The position numbers and the translations under genes were made by a program. Positions 15,353-22,869 of a stretch of 25,126 bases of DNA are shown in pieces (the stretch's first letter is position 1; each line of letters starts with the position of its first letter). The notes under the pieces are model-generated. The model was given only the letters and a program-made list of their open reading frames with translations, did no database searches and was not told the origin of the DNA. Source of the stretch: a virus. The DNA lies in the IMG/VR virus record IMGVR_UViG_3300023313_000028, positions 1 to 25,126 of that record; one strand, 5' to 3'.

Positions 15353-15684
15353 AAAACAATAGCCGATATGACATTGCATTTTCTTAATTCTAAATACATA
15401 AGACCATAATTAGATTGTGAAAGATATTCTTCACCAGTTATAATGTTATATTGATAAGTTATGTCGCCGACTTTCTCTGATGATAATTGCCCTTGTGAAG
15501 ACGTGTTCCCACCAACTGTAGAAAGGGCGTGTGCAGTAAGTAAAAAAACCGCAGTTTCATAGTTGTTTCCAAATTGATCTACACTAACATTTTCAACCAT
15601 TAAATTTAGATACATTTGAATTTTTAACTCATTAGTATTTGAAAATTCATCAAAGCTATCTAAAAAAGTTTGAACATCTATCAT
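15349..15684 (-). CDS. Head-tail adaptor (DUF4054 type)
   Basis: The 111-residue protein starts IDVQTFLDSFDEFSNTNELK and continues with an A-V-F-L-L-T-A-H-A-L-S motif and S-S-E-K-V-G-D-I-T-Y-Q-Y, then Y-L-S-Q-S-N-Y-G-L-M-Y-L-E-L. The F-x-x-x-F-x-E/F-F start, the L-L-T-A-H-x-L helix and the K-V-G-x-x-x-x-x-Y strand are the DUF4054 pattern, a gp6-like adaptor that binds beneath the portal. GAGGT lies seven bases before the ATG. Just upstream is an intrinsic terminator, so expression of this and later genes depends on read-through or on a promoter I cannot identify. Confidence 0.82.
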   Translation of the reverse strand: MIDVQTFLDSFDEFSNTNELKIQMYLNLMVENVSVDQFGNNYETAVFLLTAHALSTVGGNTSSQGQLSSEKVGDITYQYNIITGEEYLSQSNYGLMYLELRKCNVISAIVL

Positions 15685-15696
15685 TTTTTTACCTCA

Positions 15697-15739
15697 AATA
15701 AAAAAACCACCTAACTCAAATAAATGAAAAAGGCGGTTT
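15697..15739 (-). terminator. Intrinsic terminator between head and neck genes
   Basis: On the minus strand AAACCGCCT (15739..15731) pairs with AGGTGGTTT (15712..15704): nine pairs with one G-U, an 18-base loop, and a run of T directly after the stem. It lies 33 bases after the stop of the 117-residue gene and about 10 bases before the ribosome site of the adaptor gene. The long loop weakens it relative to the one at 16139. Confidence 0.75.
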
Positions 15740-15771
15740 CTAATATTAACCAATCAACAAAGGAGTATTGA

Positions 15772-16125
15772 TTATTTATCGTCCTTTTGAACTAAATGAT
15801 CTTCAATTTCCTTTAACTTAGAGTCAATCGACTTTAATATTGCCGCTCTTTTTTGCCCTTCTTCTTCTGATGATTTCCATTTCATTAAAACTTCTTCATC
15901 GTTCATTTCTTTAATCATTGGAACAGCTTTTTTTACAGATAAGTTTCCAAGCGATTTGTCACTTGCACCTTCTGATGATTCAAGACTTAATTCTTCATGT
16001 GCTTCAATTTCTTTTGCCCATGTTTTAACTTTTGAATCTTCGATTAAATTTGAACCCGGAGACAATACAACTTTTCCAAGAATTATCGCCCTTTCTGCAT
16101 TATTTGTAATTATTACTTTTGCCAT
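15772..16125 (-). CDS. Small head-associated protein of unknown function
   Basis: The ATG at 16125 is chosen because GGGAGG lies about four bases upstream; a TTG at 16137 overlaps that site. The 117-residue product begins AKVIITNNAERAIILGKVVL, a beta hairpin with S-P-G-S-N that recalls small head or neck proteins, and continues as a charged helical part (KVKTWAKEIEAHEELSLESS; KAAILK-like helices at the end) finishing VQKDDK. It sits alone between two intrinsic terminators, directly after the major capsid gene. A role as a minor head, head-completion or head-fibre protein is plausible but unproven. I do not recognise a named family with confidence. Confidence 0.7.
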   Translation of the reverse strand: MAKVIITNNAERAIILGKVVLSPGSNLIEDSKVKTWAKEIEAHEELSLESSEGASDKSLGNLSVKKAVPMIKEMNDEEVLMKWKSSEEEGQKRAAILKSIDSKLKEIEDHLVQKDDK

Positions 16126-16138
16126 TTTCCCTCCCAAG

Positions 16139-16168
16139 AAAAAAACAGGGACTAAATTAATAGTCCCT
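16139..16168 (-). terminator. Strong intrinsic terminator after major capsid gene
   Basis: The minus strand reads AGGGACTA (16168..16161), loop TTAATT, TAGTCCCT (16154..16147), then G and seven T (16145..16139). The stem is eight perfect pairs with a six-base loop, a classical Rho-independent terminator. It begins 14 bases after the capsid stop codon. It would end most transcripts carrying the capsid gene and raise the capsid-to-tail ratio. Confidence 0.88.
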
Positions 16169-16181
16169 TATTTAATATTTT

Positions 16182-17165
16182 TTATTGTGCAACTTCTGCG
16201 TATGCCGCACTTAATGGTCTAACAAATTGTAAACCACCCATTCTAGCATAATTTTTTACGCTGTATTCTGAACCATCCCAAAAAGGAAGCAAAGATTTAT
16301 ATCTTACAGGTAAATGAAATTTAAGCTTTCTTGGATTTTTGCTATAAGCAATAACTCTGTCTAATGCCGCACCTTGAAAACTATCAAGTAAATGATGGTC
16401 GCTAAATGTAACACCTTTAAATTTTTTCTCAAGGAAGTTTAAGATAGTTTTATCAAGATTATTTCCCATTGGAGTATCTTCTAAATGAAGATATAATCTG
16501 TTTGGTAAAATAACACTATCAACTTTCTCACGACCTGCTGTTGCAAGATATGGTGCTCTAATAATGCTTGAAATATCAGCAATAACTTGTTCTGGTGTTT
16601 TTAATTCCCAGTTTGAGTTTGTCGCTGTGCTATTATTAGGAAGAACAACTTGCGATAAATTAGCATTGTTAAAAAATCCTGATATCCCTGCAAGAGGTTC
16701 ACCGAAAGCCATTACTTGCTCAATTTTTGCTTCAACAACTTCACGTGCTGTTTCTGCTCTCATTCTATCAATAGGACGTTTAGCAAATTTTGCATTTTCA
16801 ATTTCTTGAAAGTTGTATCCATAAGAATCACCAAAATTTTCAAAGTTTAATGTGAATTTTGAACCTTTTACATCAACTCTTTTAAAGTCAGTCGCATAAT
16901 TTTTAATTAATTGAGCAACACCAACTTTGTCAAACATATAATATGTATGACTTTCTGCACCTGCACCTGCTTCCGAAGTAACTGGAACAAGACTTGTCAT
17001 TTTAAATTCTGGATACTCAACCATGTAAGTTTCAGCTTCAACATTTTCTAATTCTCTTGCAAAAAAAGCTGAACTCGCCGCATCTTCTTTAAAGATAGTG
17101 TCACCTTTAATGGAAGACTCGATAGCATCAATTCTTGCCTGTCTTTTTTCGTTTAATTTTTCCAT
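16182..17165 (-). CDS. Major capsid protein (DUF2184-type, HK97 fold expected)
   Basis: The 327-residue protein has an N-terminal helical arm, then EAETYMVEYPEFKMTSLVPV and a core with YYMFDKVGVAQLIKNYATDF, E-N-F-G-D-S-Y-G-Y-N-F-Q-E-I, and an R-A-E-T-A-R-E-V-V-E-A-K-I helix followed by AFGEPLAGISGFFNN. The order Y-x-x-F-D-x-x-G-x-A, a Y-G/Y-S-x-x-E-I strand and the A-R-x-x-x-x-x-x-I...G...G-I-x-G-x-x-N loop match DUF2184-type capsid proteins. It should form the icosahedral shell. AAGGAG lies about seven bases before the ATG. A strong terminator follows its stop closely, consistent with a highly expressed gene. Confidence 0.9.
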   Translation of the reverse strand: MEKLNEKRQARIDAIESSIKGDTIFKEDAASSAFFARELENVEAETYMVEYPEFKMTSLVPVTSEAGAGAESHTYYMFDKVGVAQLIKNYATDFKRVDVKGSKFTLNFENFGDSYGYNFQEIENAKFAKRPIDRMRAETAREVVEAKIEQVMAFGEPLAGISGFFNNANLSQVVLPNNSTATNSNWELKTPEQVIADISSIIRAPYLATAGREKVDSVILPNRLYLHLEDTPMGNNLDKTILNFLEKKFKGVTFSDHHLLDSFQGAALDRVIAYSKNPRKLKFHLPVRYKSLLPFWDGSEYSVKNYARMGGLQFVRPLSAAYAEVAQ

Positions 17166-17188
17166 TTTATATTCTCCTTATCTTTAAA

Positions 17189-17656
17189 TTATGGAAGATT
17201 GATTGTTAAAATTGCAAGACCACCTGCAATTGCAGATGTTTCCCATTTTGCAACGCTTGAAATGTCAATACTGTTAACACCATCAGCAATGTTTCTAAAT
17301 CCACCTGTTCTTGGATTTCCAACTGTTCCAATTGCCCTAACATGAACAGCGTCACCCGGAGCAACAGCAGTTTCAACTTTTACATAAATTGAACCTTGTT
17401 CAAGAATTGATAAACCATCCTTGTCAACTGGTTGTAATCCACTTTCTGTATGTTCATGAAGAATAATACCAGTAAATTTTTCAGTTATAGCCGAAAACGC
17501 TTTTCTTTGTAATTCTTTGTCTGTTCCTAAAGTACAACCTAGACCGTACTCAAGTCCTGCACCCTCAGCAAGTTTTGATCTAACCATTCCTGCTTTGTCA
17601 TAGGCAATCATACCTTCTATTGCAACACCTCTGTTTTTATTAAATACTGTTTGCAT
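17189..17656 (-). CDS. Capsid cement/decoration protein (gp24-like)
   Basis: The 155-residue protein is beta-rich with the pattern VAIEGMIAYDKAGMVRSKLA, a GCTLGTD segment, I-L-H-E-H-T-E, a D-G-L-S-I-L-E-Q-G-S-I-Y-V-K-V-E strand and A-V-A-P-G-D-A-V-H-V-R, ending with a short strand ILTINLP. The E-x-G-x-x-x-V...V-x-x-G-D-x-V-x-x-R arrangement matches structural cement proteins of this capsid group, which bind the outside of expanded heads. The gene lies immediately upstream of the capsid gene and downstream of the protease-scaffold gene, as in related phages. GGAGTTAAAAA-type ribosome site (AAGGAG) precedes the ATG. Confidence 0.82.
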   Translation of the reverse strand: MQTVFNKNRGVAIEGMIAYDKAGMVRSKLAEGAGLEYGLGCTLGTDKELQRKAFSAITEKFTGIILHEHTESGLQPVDKDGLSILEQGSIYVKVETAVAPGDAVHVRAIGTVGNPRTGGFRNIADGVNSIDISSVAKWETSAIAGGLAILTINLP

Positions 17657-17667
17657 TTTTTAACTCC

Positions 17668-18264
17668 TTATTTGTTGTTTTTGTAGTTTTCTTCTGTTTT
17701 CTTTTGTAACATTTCTTCTGGACTTAATGAGTCTGATTTATTGTCGCTTGATTTGTTATCGTTTTCAACCTTTTTCTTTAAGGCATTAGCTAAATGGTCA
17801 ATTTTTAAATCAACACCAGTAATTGTTTCAAAAGAAGCGTTAATATAATCTTCTGATTTTTCGTCCATTTTAACATTTGGTAACATTTTTGAAACAACGT
17901 GTTTTTTTAATGTCATGTTATCCATTTCATCCATTTTTTCAATTTCAGAACAAACTTTTAAAGAGCTTTCTTCGATTGATTTTCTTTCTTTTACTAATTC
18001 ATGAATATCAACTGAATCATTTTTTGATTCTTTTAATGATTTTTCAAGGTCAGCATTTTTAACTTCTAAAGAATCAGCCTTTGCAGTTGCTTTGTCTAAT
18101 TCGCTTTTTACTTCGTCAATTTTAGAAGCATCTTTTTTAAGATTTGAAACTTCATCATTTAATTTCTTATTAGAATCTGCTTGATCTGCAATAAATTTAT
18201 TGATTGCTGTTGCATTTTCCTTTGAAACTTCAATTTCAACTTCTCCAATTTTAATTTTTTCCAT
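17668..18264 (-). CDS. Nested scaffold protein from internal in-frame start
   Basis: Within the protease gene an in-frame ATG at 18264..18262 (residue 197 of the long form) has AAGGA (18276..18272) with a seven-base spacer, a better ribosome site than that of the long gene. Starting there gives a 198-residue protein: a short beta segment KIKIGEVEIEVSKENATAIN, a coiled coil (about residues 25-80) with NKKLNDEVSNLKKDASKIDE, and an acidic-lysine-rich C-terminus. This is the arrangement of lambda C/Nu3, where the scaffold is a nested, separately started C-terminal part of the protease. A separate scaffold gene is absent here, which supports it. Whether the start is used needs proteomic proof. Confidence 0.65.
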   Translation of the reverse strand: MEKIKIGEVEIEVSKENATAINKFIADQADSNKKLNDEVSNLKKDASKIDEVKSELDKATAKADSLEVKNADLEKSLKESKNDSVDIHELVKERKSIEESSLKVCSEIEKMDEMDNMTLKKHVVSKMLPNVKMDEKSEDYINASFETITGVDLKIDHLANALKKKVENDNKSSDNKSDSLSPEEMLQKKTEENYKNNK

Positions 18265-18852
18265 ATTTCCATCCTTTTTTAGTTGTTTATCTTCTAAATC
18301 AGTGTAAAAGACACCGTCACTTTCATCAAGTTTTAATTTAACATTTGGGCCTGCTCTACCAACATCGACAAGTGCAACGTGATTATATCTAATATTGGTT
18401 TGAATTGCATCGTATTCTTGACCGTTCCAGATGCCACCTTTATCAACAACAAAAGCAGTATAACCGCATGAGACTTGCTGTTGTTCCTTATTGCTTATTT
18501 TTTTAATTATTTTTTCATCAGTAATTAATCCATTTATATCTATAAATTTACTTTCACTGACTTGTATTTGTTCGCCAACATGACCAATTTGTAATTTTTT
18601 TGCATTTTTACTGTCAACCATTCCTTTCGGATGACTGTCAGTTATTATTTTATTCTTTAAAGTTTCAAGAGAATCAACAGAAAATACTTCCTCTGATGAT
18701 CTTAATTCACGTCTAATTGAACCATCTTTCATTATATATGGAAATATACCTATACGTGTAGCTCTTATAGGAACACGCATAAAACCTTCGTCCGTAAATG
18801 ATACGTCTTGGAATCGAGAGTCAAAAATTTCTGTTCTTTTTACTTTACTCAT
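17668..18852 (-). CDS. Head maturation protease fused to scaffold (DUF2213 type)
   Basis: The 394-residue product has a DUF2213-type protease domain at residues 1-185: I-T-D-S-H-P-K-G-M-V, a G-H-V-G segment, a Q-Q-V-S-C-G-Y-T-A strand and NHVALVDVGRAGPNVKLKLD at the end. The His of D-S-H-P and the Ser of V-S-C-G-Y are the natural candidates for catalytic residues in this herpes-protease-like fold, and N-H-V-A-L-V with G-R-A-G is the family signature. The part after about residue 195 is a coiled-coil scaffold that guides shell assembly and should be removed on maturation. The ribosome site of the long form is weak (GGTAG about ten bases upstream). A promoter-like sequence lies just before it. 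Confidence 0.87.
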   Translation of the reverse strand: MSKVKRTEIFDSRFQDVSFTDEGFMRVPIRATRIGIFPYIMKDGSIRRELRSSEEVFSVDSLETLKNKIITDSHPKGMVDSKNAKKLQIGHVGEQIQVSESKFIDINGLITDEKIIKKISNKEQQQVSCGYTAFVVDKGGIWNGQEYDAIQTNIRYNHVALVDVGRAGPNVKLKLDESDGVFYTDLEDKQLKKDGNMEKIKIGEVEIEVSKENATAINKFIADQADSNKKLNDEVSNLKKDASKIDEVKSELDKATAKADSLEVKNADLEKSLKESKNDSVDIHELVKERKSIEESSLKVCSEIEKMDEMDNMTLKKHVVSKMLPNVKMDEKSEDYINASFETITGVDLKIDHLANALKKKVENDNKSSDNKSDSLSPEEMLQKKTEENYKNNK

Positions 18853-18863
18853 AACTAAATACT

Positions 18864-18892
18864 ACCATAATTTTGATTTATGCAAAGGTCAA
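18864..18892 (-). promoter_or_regulatory. Possible sigma70-type promoter before protease/capsid genes
   Basis: On the minus strand TTGACC (18892..18887) and TATGGT (18869..18864) are separated by exactly 17 bases. The -35 matches TTGACA in five of six bases, the -10 matches TATAAT in four of six. It lies in a 36-base gap before the protease-scaffold gene and the capsid genes; such a gap is uncommon in this packed operon. In AT-rich DNA chance matches are frequent, so this is weak evidence. Confidence 0.4.
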
Positions 18893-19671
18893 ATGTCAAA
18901 TACTGGCAAAGCTATACATCTACACTGGATTGGTTCGCCCGGAATTGTCCCAGAAACACCGTCAACAGTCGCACCTTTTTTGTAAGTAAATGTTTTACCA
19001 TTTACAGCTCTGTGAGAAAAACGCACCCTTTCATCCATTGAAGTTGACCATTCAAATTTCTTTATTCCTAAAGATGTGTGCCTTTGGGCAGTGATATCAC
19101 CATTTAATTTTGCCGTTTGATCTCTTGCGATTAATTTTGCCCTGCTTTTGCTTACACCCGTTCGTTTGGATATTTTTTCAGTCATCAAGGCAAGTGACTC
19201 GCCTTTTCCAACTCCATTATAAACAATAGTTCTAACATCTTTTAAATATGTATTATGAACAGTAACGATAAGTGACACGTTTTGTTGAATAAATAGATTT
19301 ATCTGAGTTTTTATACCAGTTTGAGCTACAAAAAGATCAATTCCTTGAACTTGTTTAACTTGCGCCCTTAATAAATCCAGATTATGTTCTGAAATTTCAA
19401 TTCCTCGCCTTTCTGCTAACGACTCAAGAAGTCTTTCTGGATATCTATCTGCAAACTTAATTTGAAGGTCATTAAAGATAACTTTTAAATCATCGTCAAT
19501 TGCATCAAGTCGAGAACCACTTTTTTTTGAGCTATTTTTTAAGTTTTTAAGCTTTGGAATAAGAAATTCTTTTATAATGTTATGAAGCTCACTTATTGTC
19601 CCAACAAGATCACGCTGATATTTCTTTTCAACCATAGATGGAAAACGTCTTAATTTAGATGCTCTTTCCAC
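18889..19671 (-). CDS. Head morphogenesis protein (Mu gpF / SPP1 gp7 type)
   Basis: The 260-residue protein has the family's C-terminal domain: R-A-K-L-I-A-R-D-Q-T-A-K-L-N-G near residue 180, KKFEWSTSMDERVRFSHRAV with W-S-T-S...D-x-R-V-x-x-x-H, N-G-K-x-F, and the end I-P-G-E-P-I-Q-C-R-C-I-A-L-P-V. This W-x-T...D-x-R-x-x-H-x-x-x-x-G...P-G-x-x-x-x-C-R-C signature identifies minor head proteins packaged in small numbers. The N-terminal two thirds are helical and basic. It overlaps the end of the portal gene, the usual partner. In relatives the protein enters the prohead with the portal, and some are thought to be ejected with DNA. Confidence 0.9.
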   Translation of the reverse strand: MERASKLRRFPSMVEKKYQRDLVGTISELHNIIKEFLIPKLKNLKNSSKKSGSRLDAIDDDLKVIFNDLQIKFADRYPERLLESLAERRGIEISEHNLDLLRAQVKQVQGIDLFVAQTGIKTQINLFIQQNVSLIVTVHNTYLKDVRTIVYNGVGKGESLALMTEKISKRTGVSKSRAKLIARDQTAKLNGDITAQRHTSLGIKKFEWSTSMDERVRFSHRAVNGKTFTYKKGATVDGVSGTIPGEPIQCRCIALPVFDI

Positions 19672-20981
19672 TAAAACTCACCATTATTATTAGTGTTTTC
19701 CTTTTGTTTATCAGGTGTTTTTCTAAGGTCATTGTTTATTTTTGTATCAAGTGAGTATTTACCAGAGCCATATCGAGACAAAGCAACCTCATCAGGATCA
19801 AGAATTTGATTTAATATATCAGAAGAATCAGCTTGAGAAGTTTTAAGCCTTATATCTGCTTTTTGAGTATCACTCATTTCAAATAATGATTCAAAATCAA
19901 CATCTAATCCAGCAGGTATTTCTTTTCCGTTTGCTTTTAATAAAACTTTTCCTATTTTTATTAAATTTGGCTCAAGCTCTGCTTCTTGTTTTCTAGCAAC
20001 ATAATTATACCAATTGTTATTTTCTGAATCACCGCCACTACCAAGAGTTGAAGATGGGCCTTCTCCTAAAATTACAGTATGAGGCATATTTGTATCTGCC
20101 ACGAGTTTGTTTCCAAGAACCTTGATTGATTCTGGCATACCAGTTAATGAAACGTGTTCCCTTTTAAAATCTTCATCACCATCAAGCACAATAGCTCTTA
20201 CGATTGATTTTTTAGCATTAATAAGCCCCATTCTTGTTACAACTTGGCTTTCTTTTCCTGCTCCAACTAGTTTTGCAAGCCCTTTCATTTTAAAAACACC
20301 TAAACTAAATTCATGGAGAGTTGAGGCGAGCGAATCGCAAGCTGTATTATAATTTGCTAATGAGTTTTTTACCTTATTTAAAACAGAATCATGCGTATTG
20401 TAATTTCTGATATATAGTTGATGTGGTAAGTTTGAACCGATAAACTTTATTAATCTTGAAGCATGAACAACGCTTACATCATCGTCATTTACTTCAACCA
20501 ATCTATAAGTTTCTGGTTTTTTAAAATATTCTGTTCGAACATCTGTACCTAACTCATTTACTGTTAATTGCCATTTATGGAACACCTGACACCAGTCTAA
20601 TTTTCTAATTCTTTCAACATCAAGTGGCTCTGAGTGGTCTTGTCCATCGTCAATTCCCATTAAAACGTATGCTTCACCATATAATCGAGCTTGTTTCATA
20701 GCTTCAAGAAATTTTTCTTTTACCTTAAACTCTTTTAAATAATTATTCATTTCTTCATTAAAGGAAGGTTCTGCTTGCTCATGCGAATATTTAAACTCTT
20801 TTCTGAGCATTTCTTCTGGAAGATACTCAACAACTTTTGTTGCTAATTCATCACTAGAATATAGATTTTCAACTTCATCCCAAGACATTCTGTTCCAAGA
20901 AGCAAAAGTGTCAGCTCTTCCATCTTGCCCTTTTACACCAAGTCCTGTTAAAAGGTTTTTCCATCCGTCAAATTTCCACAT
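19671..20981 (-). CDS. Portal protein (DUF1073 type)
   Basis: The 436-residue protein matches DUF1073 portals: WNRMSWDEVENLYSSDELAT, ARLYGEAYVLMGIDDGQDHS with the following L-D-V-E-R-I-R-K-L, V-V-H-A-S-R-L-I-K-F-I-G, and later N-M-P-H-T-V-I-L-G-E-G-P-S-S-T-L-G-S-G-G-D-S-E-N-N-N-W-Y. The N-terminal Y-x-S-D-E-L-A-x-K-V-V and the L-F/L-G-x-x-P...G-D-x-x-N-x-Y motifs are characteristic. It forms the dodecameric ring through which DNA is packaged and to which the neck attaches. Some DUF1073 proteins carry a C-terminal extra domain; this one ends soon after a disordered Lys/Asn tail and has none. It follows the terminase by four bases. Confidence 0.92.
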   Translation of the reverse strand: MWKFDGWKNLLTGLGVKGQDGRADTFASWNRMSWDEVENLYSSDELATKVVEYLPEEMLRKEFKYSHEQAEPSFNEEMNNYLKEFKVKEKFLEAMKQARLYGEAYVLMGIDDGQDHSEPLDVERIRKLDWCQVFHKWQLTVNELGTDVRTEYFKKPETYRLVEVNDDDVSVVHASRLIKFIGSNLPHQLYIRNYNTHDSVLNKVKNSLANYNTACDSLASTLHEFSLGVFKMKGLAKLVGAGKESQVVTRMGLINAKKSIVRAIVLDGDEDFKREHVSLTGMPESIKVLGNKLVADTNMPHTVILGEGPSSTLGSGGDSENNNWYNYVARKQEAELEPNLIKIGKVLLKANGKEIPAGLDVDFESLFEMSDTQKADIRLKTSQADSSDILNQILDPDEVALSRYGSGKYSLDTKINNDLRKTPDKQKENTNNNGEF

Positions 20982-20985
20982 ATAT

Positions 20986-22467
20986 TTACTCCCTTAATAA
21001 TCTTTCTAAATAATTTACTTCTTCGATACACATTTGCAAAGCGATAGAATTTGCTATAAAAGCATCATCATGTTTGCCTGTCATTGCTTCAATCTTACCA
21101 TTGTTATCAATCAAGGTCATGCACTCTCCAATAGTTGTTTCATCTCTAATTAATATCATATCACTATCTATTGCATCAATTAAAGTATCAACCATAATTG
21201 GCCTTGTTACTTTGTTTGTAAGCCAACCAACTCGACCATCGGTGTGCTCAAACAGGTTATCATATTCTAAGTGTTCATCAAGCCACAACAACACAGCGTG
21301 TCCATGATTATTTCTTTCAACTGCAACAACTGGATAATTTAACGATTCGCCAGTATATCTTTCAGCTAGTGAAAAAATTCCTTCTGCAAATTTCTTTGGC
21401 TTAATATGTCCTCTGAGCTGTGCCACTTGTTCACGAGTTGATTTTTTATAAACACTGGCAACAGAATAATCAGAACCTACACCTTCGGCAGTATCGCAAC
21501 CAATAACGTATTCTTCACCTGTTTCGTGTTCTTCCCATATCTTTAAATTTCCATTATCTTCAATTGGTTCTGGGCAATTTGACTTCTTTTCAGCAAGCAT
21601 CTGCAAGTCCATTACTGAATTTCCAGAAATTAAGAAACAAGTAACATCATCTTCTGGGTGTTCTTCTTGAAATGATTTTAATGATTTTTGACCAATTTTA
21701 AACCTTCGCCAGGCAATTTGATCTTTCGTTATATCAATTCCACTTATTTTTTTTGCCTTACTTATTAGCTCTTTTTCTGAATCCGTATAAGTTGAAATAT
21801 CAATCTCTGAATTAAGCATTATGTTTTCGTGGTGAAAATACCAAGGAAAGAAATGTTTATTATAAGGAAAATCAGGATCAATCCAATCATCGTGAAAATG
21901 GTTTATCCCGAATGGAGTTGATTCTATTGATATAACACCTCCATCTGTAGGGACAGCTTCAATCGATGCATTAAATCTTTGCTTATTCATCATTAATCCA
22001 TATTCTGAAACGTGTAAGCGACTAACTGACTCTGATCGAACTTCCAAAGTTACTGATATTCTTGAGTTTATACTTGGAAAATACATCTCATGCTTTGAAC
22101 CACCACCCTTTGACAATAGTGGTCTTAAGTTTTCTGGTAAGTTTTCATAAGCAAATTTTACAATGCGAAACAATTTACCTAACGACTCCCTGTTATGTGA
22201 GAGAATAACCACGTTTTCATGTGAATTCCATATACAATCATCAAAATATTTTAATAAATAGTATGTAGAAACACCTTGCTGACGACCTTTTAAAGTCATA
22301 TTGAAATTTGAATTTGAATTATCTAACTTTATTTGAGTTTTATTCATCTTAAATAAGACTTTTTTACCTGCCTTATTTCTAATAAAATAGAGGTTTTTCA
22401 TTCTCCATGTTTTATCGTGAATATTATCAACTAATTCTTCTTGCGAAAAATTATACCCATCAATCAT
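20986..22467 (-). CDS. terL: Terminase large subunit
   Basis: The 493-residue protein has an N-terminal ATPase with T-L-K-G-R-Q-Q-G-V-S-T-Y (residues about 57-68) as Walker A, a V-V-I-L-S-H-N-R-E segment, a Walker B-like V-S-E-Y (residues about 152-155) and the S-T-P-F-G motif for coupling. The P-loop lysine position is Val, and a Lys precedes the loop (K-G-R-Q-Q-G), a deviant form seen in several terminase groups. The C-terminal nuclease has the three acidic sites: G-C-D-T-A-E-G, V-A-V-E-R-N-N-H-G and K-H-D-D-A-F-I-A. It cuts and packages DNA into the prohead. The start overlaps the small terminase gene by eight bases. Confidence 0.94.
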   Translation of the reverse strand: MIDGYNFSQEELVDNIHDKTWRMKNLYFIRNKAGKKVLFKMNKTQIKLDNSNSNFNMTLKGRQQGVSTYYLLKYFDDCIWNSHENVVILSHNRESLGKLFRIVKFAYENLPENLRPLLSKGGGSKHEMYFPSINSRISVTLEVRSESVSRLHVSEYGLMMNKQRFNASIEAVPTDGGVISIESTPFGINHFHDDWIDPDFPYNKHFFPWYFHHENIMLNSEIDISTYTDSEKELISKAKKISGIDITKDQIAWRRFKIGQKSLKSFQEEHPEDDVTCFLISGNSVMDLQMLAEKKSNCPEPIEDNGNLKIWEEHETGEEYVIGCDTAEGVGSDYSVASVYKKSTREQVAQLRGHIKPKKFAEGIFSLAERYTGESLNYPVVAVERNNHGHAVLLWLDEHLEYDNLFEHTDGRVGWLTNKVTRPIMVDTLIDAIDSDMILIRDETTIGECMTLIDNNGKIEAMTGKHDDAFIANSIALQMCIEEVNYLERLLRE

Positions 22468-22858
22468 TGTTCTCTTGCTGTTTTCGCAACGCTATTAAAT
22501 CAATAAGTCCTGTATAACTATCTGTTTCAACTCTTATCTCTTCTTTTACTTTCCCAATAAGTCTATCAAGAATAAATCCAAGACGTTTTTCATCACCTTT
22601 TCTAATAGATTCAAATAAAACTTTTATGACAACTAATTCAAGAGCTGTGACTTCTGATTTTATATTTTTAGATTTTTCAATTATTCCTTTAAGCTCTGCA
22701 ATATTGCAATGTATATATTTTTGAAGTATTGCTTGGAATTTTAACTTGTCCATCTGTTTAGCTTTTTTCATGTGTTCCGGTGTTTTTGGCCTTCCTTTCG
22801 GATTGCCACTTTTACCTTTTACAAAATCTCTTCCACCTGTTTTTTTTCTCTTAATCAT
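22460..22858 (-). CDS. DUF5681-type protein, probable small terminase subunit
   Basis: The 132-residue protein has the DUF5681 opening F-V-K-G-K-S-G-N-P-K-G-R-P-K (residues 13-25), a basic, AT-hook-like element, followed by a helical region (MDKLKFQAILQKYIHCNIAE; V-T-A-L-E-L-V-V-I-K-V-L-F). The middle I-L-D-R-L-I-G-K-V is likewise typical of the family. Such proteins are regularly encoded just before the large terminase, where the small subunit that recognises the packaging site belongs. DNA recognition by this protein is inferred from position and basic motif. The ribosome site is weak (AGGG about eight bases upstream). Confidence 0.78.
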   Translation of the reverse strand: MIKRKKTGGRDFVKGKSGNPKGRPKTPEHMKKAKQMDKLKFQAILQKYIHCNIAELKGIIEKSKNIKSEVTALELVVIKVLFESIRKGDEKRLGFILDRLIGKVKEEIRVETDSYTGLIDLIALRKQQENND

Positions 22859-22869
22859 AATAAACCCTA

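Noticed and set aside
15353-15379. Longer start for the gp10-like gene
   Set aside because: Only a weak ribosome site and a larger overlap; the ATGA overlap at 15352 is the normal pattern of this operon.
15752-15773. Short inverted repeat AATCAA/TTGATT at the end of the 117-residue gene
   Set aside because: Six weak A/T-rich pairs with no following T run; likely chance next to the real terminator at 15697-15739. An operator role has no support.
16126-16137. TTG start four codons upstream for the 117-residue protein
   Set aside because: The TTG adjoins the GGGAGG ribosome site that serves the ATG at 16125. The same reasoning removes the TTG at 12467 for the chaperone and at 749 for the small membrane protein.
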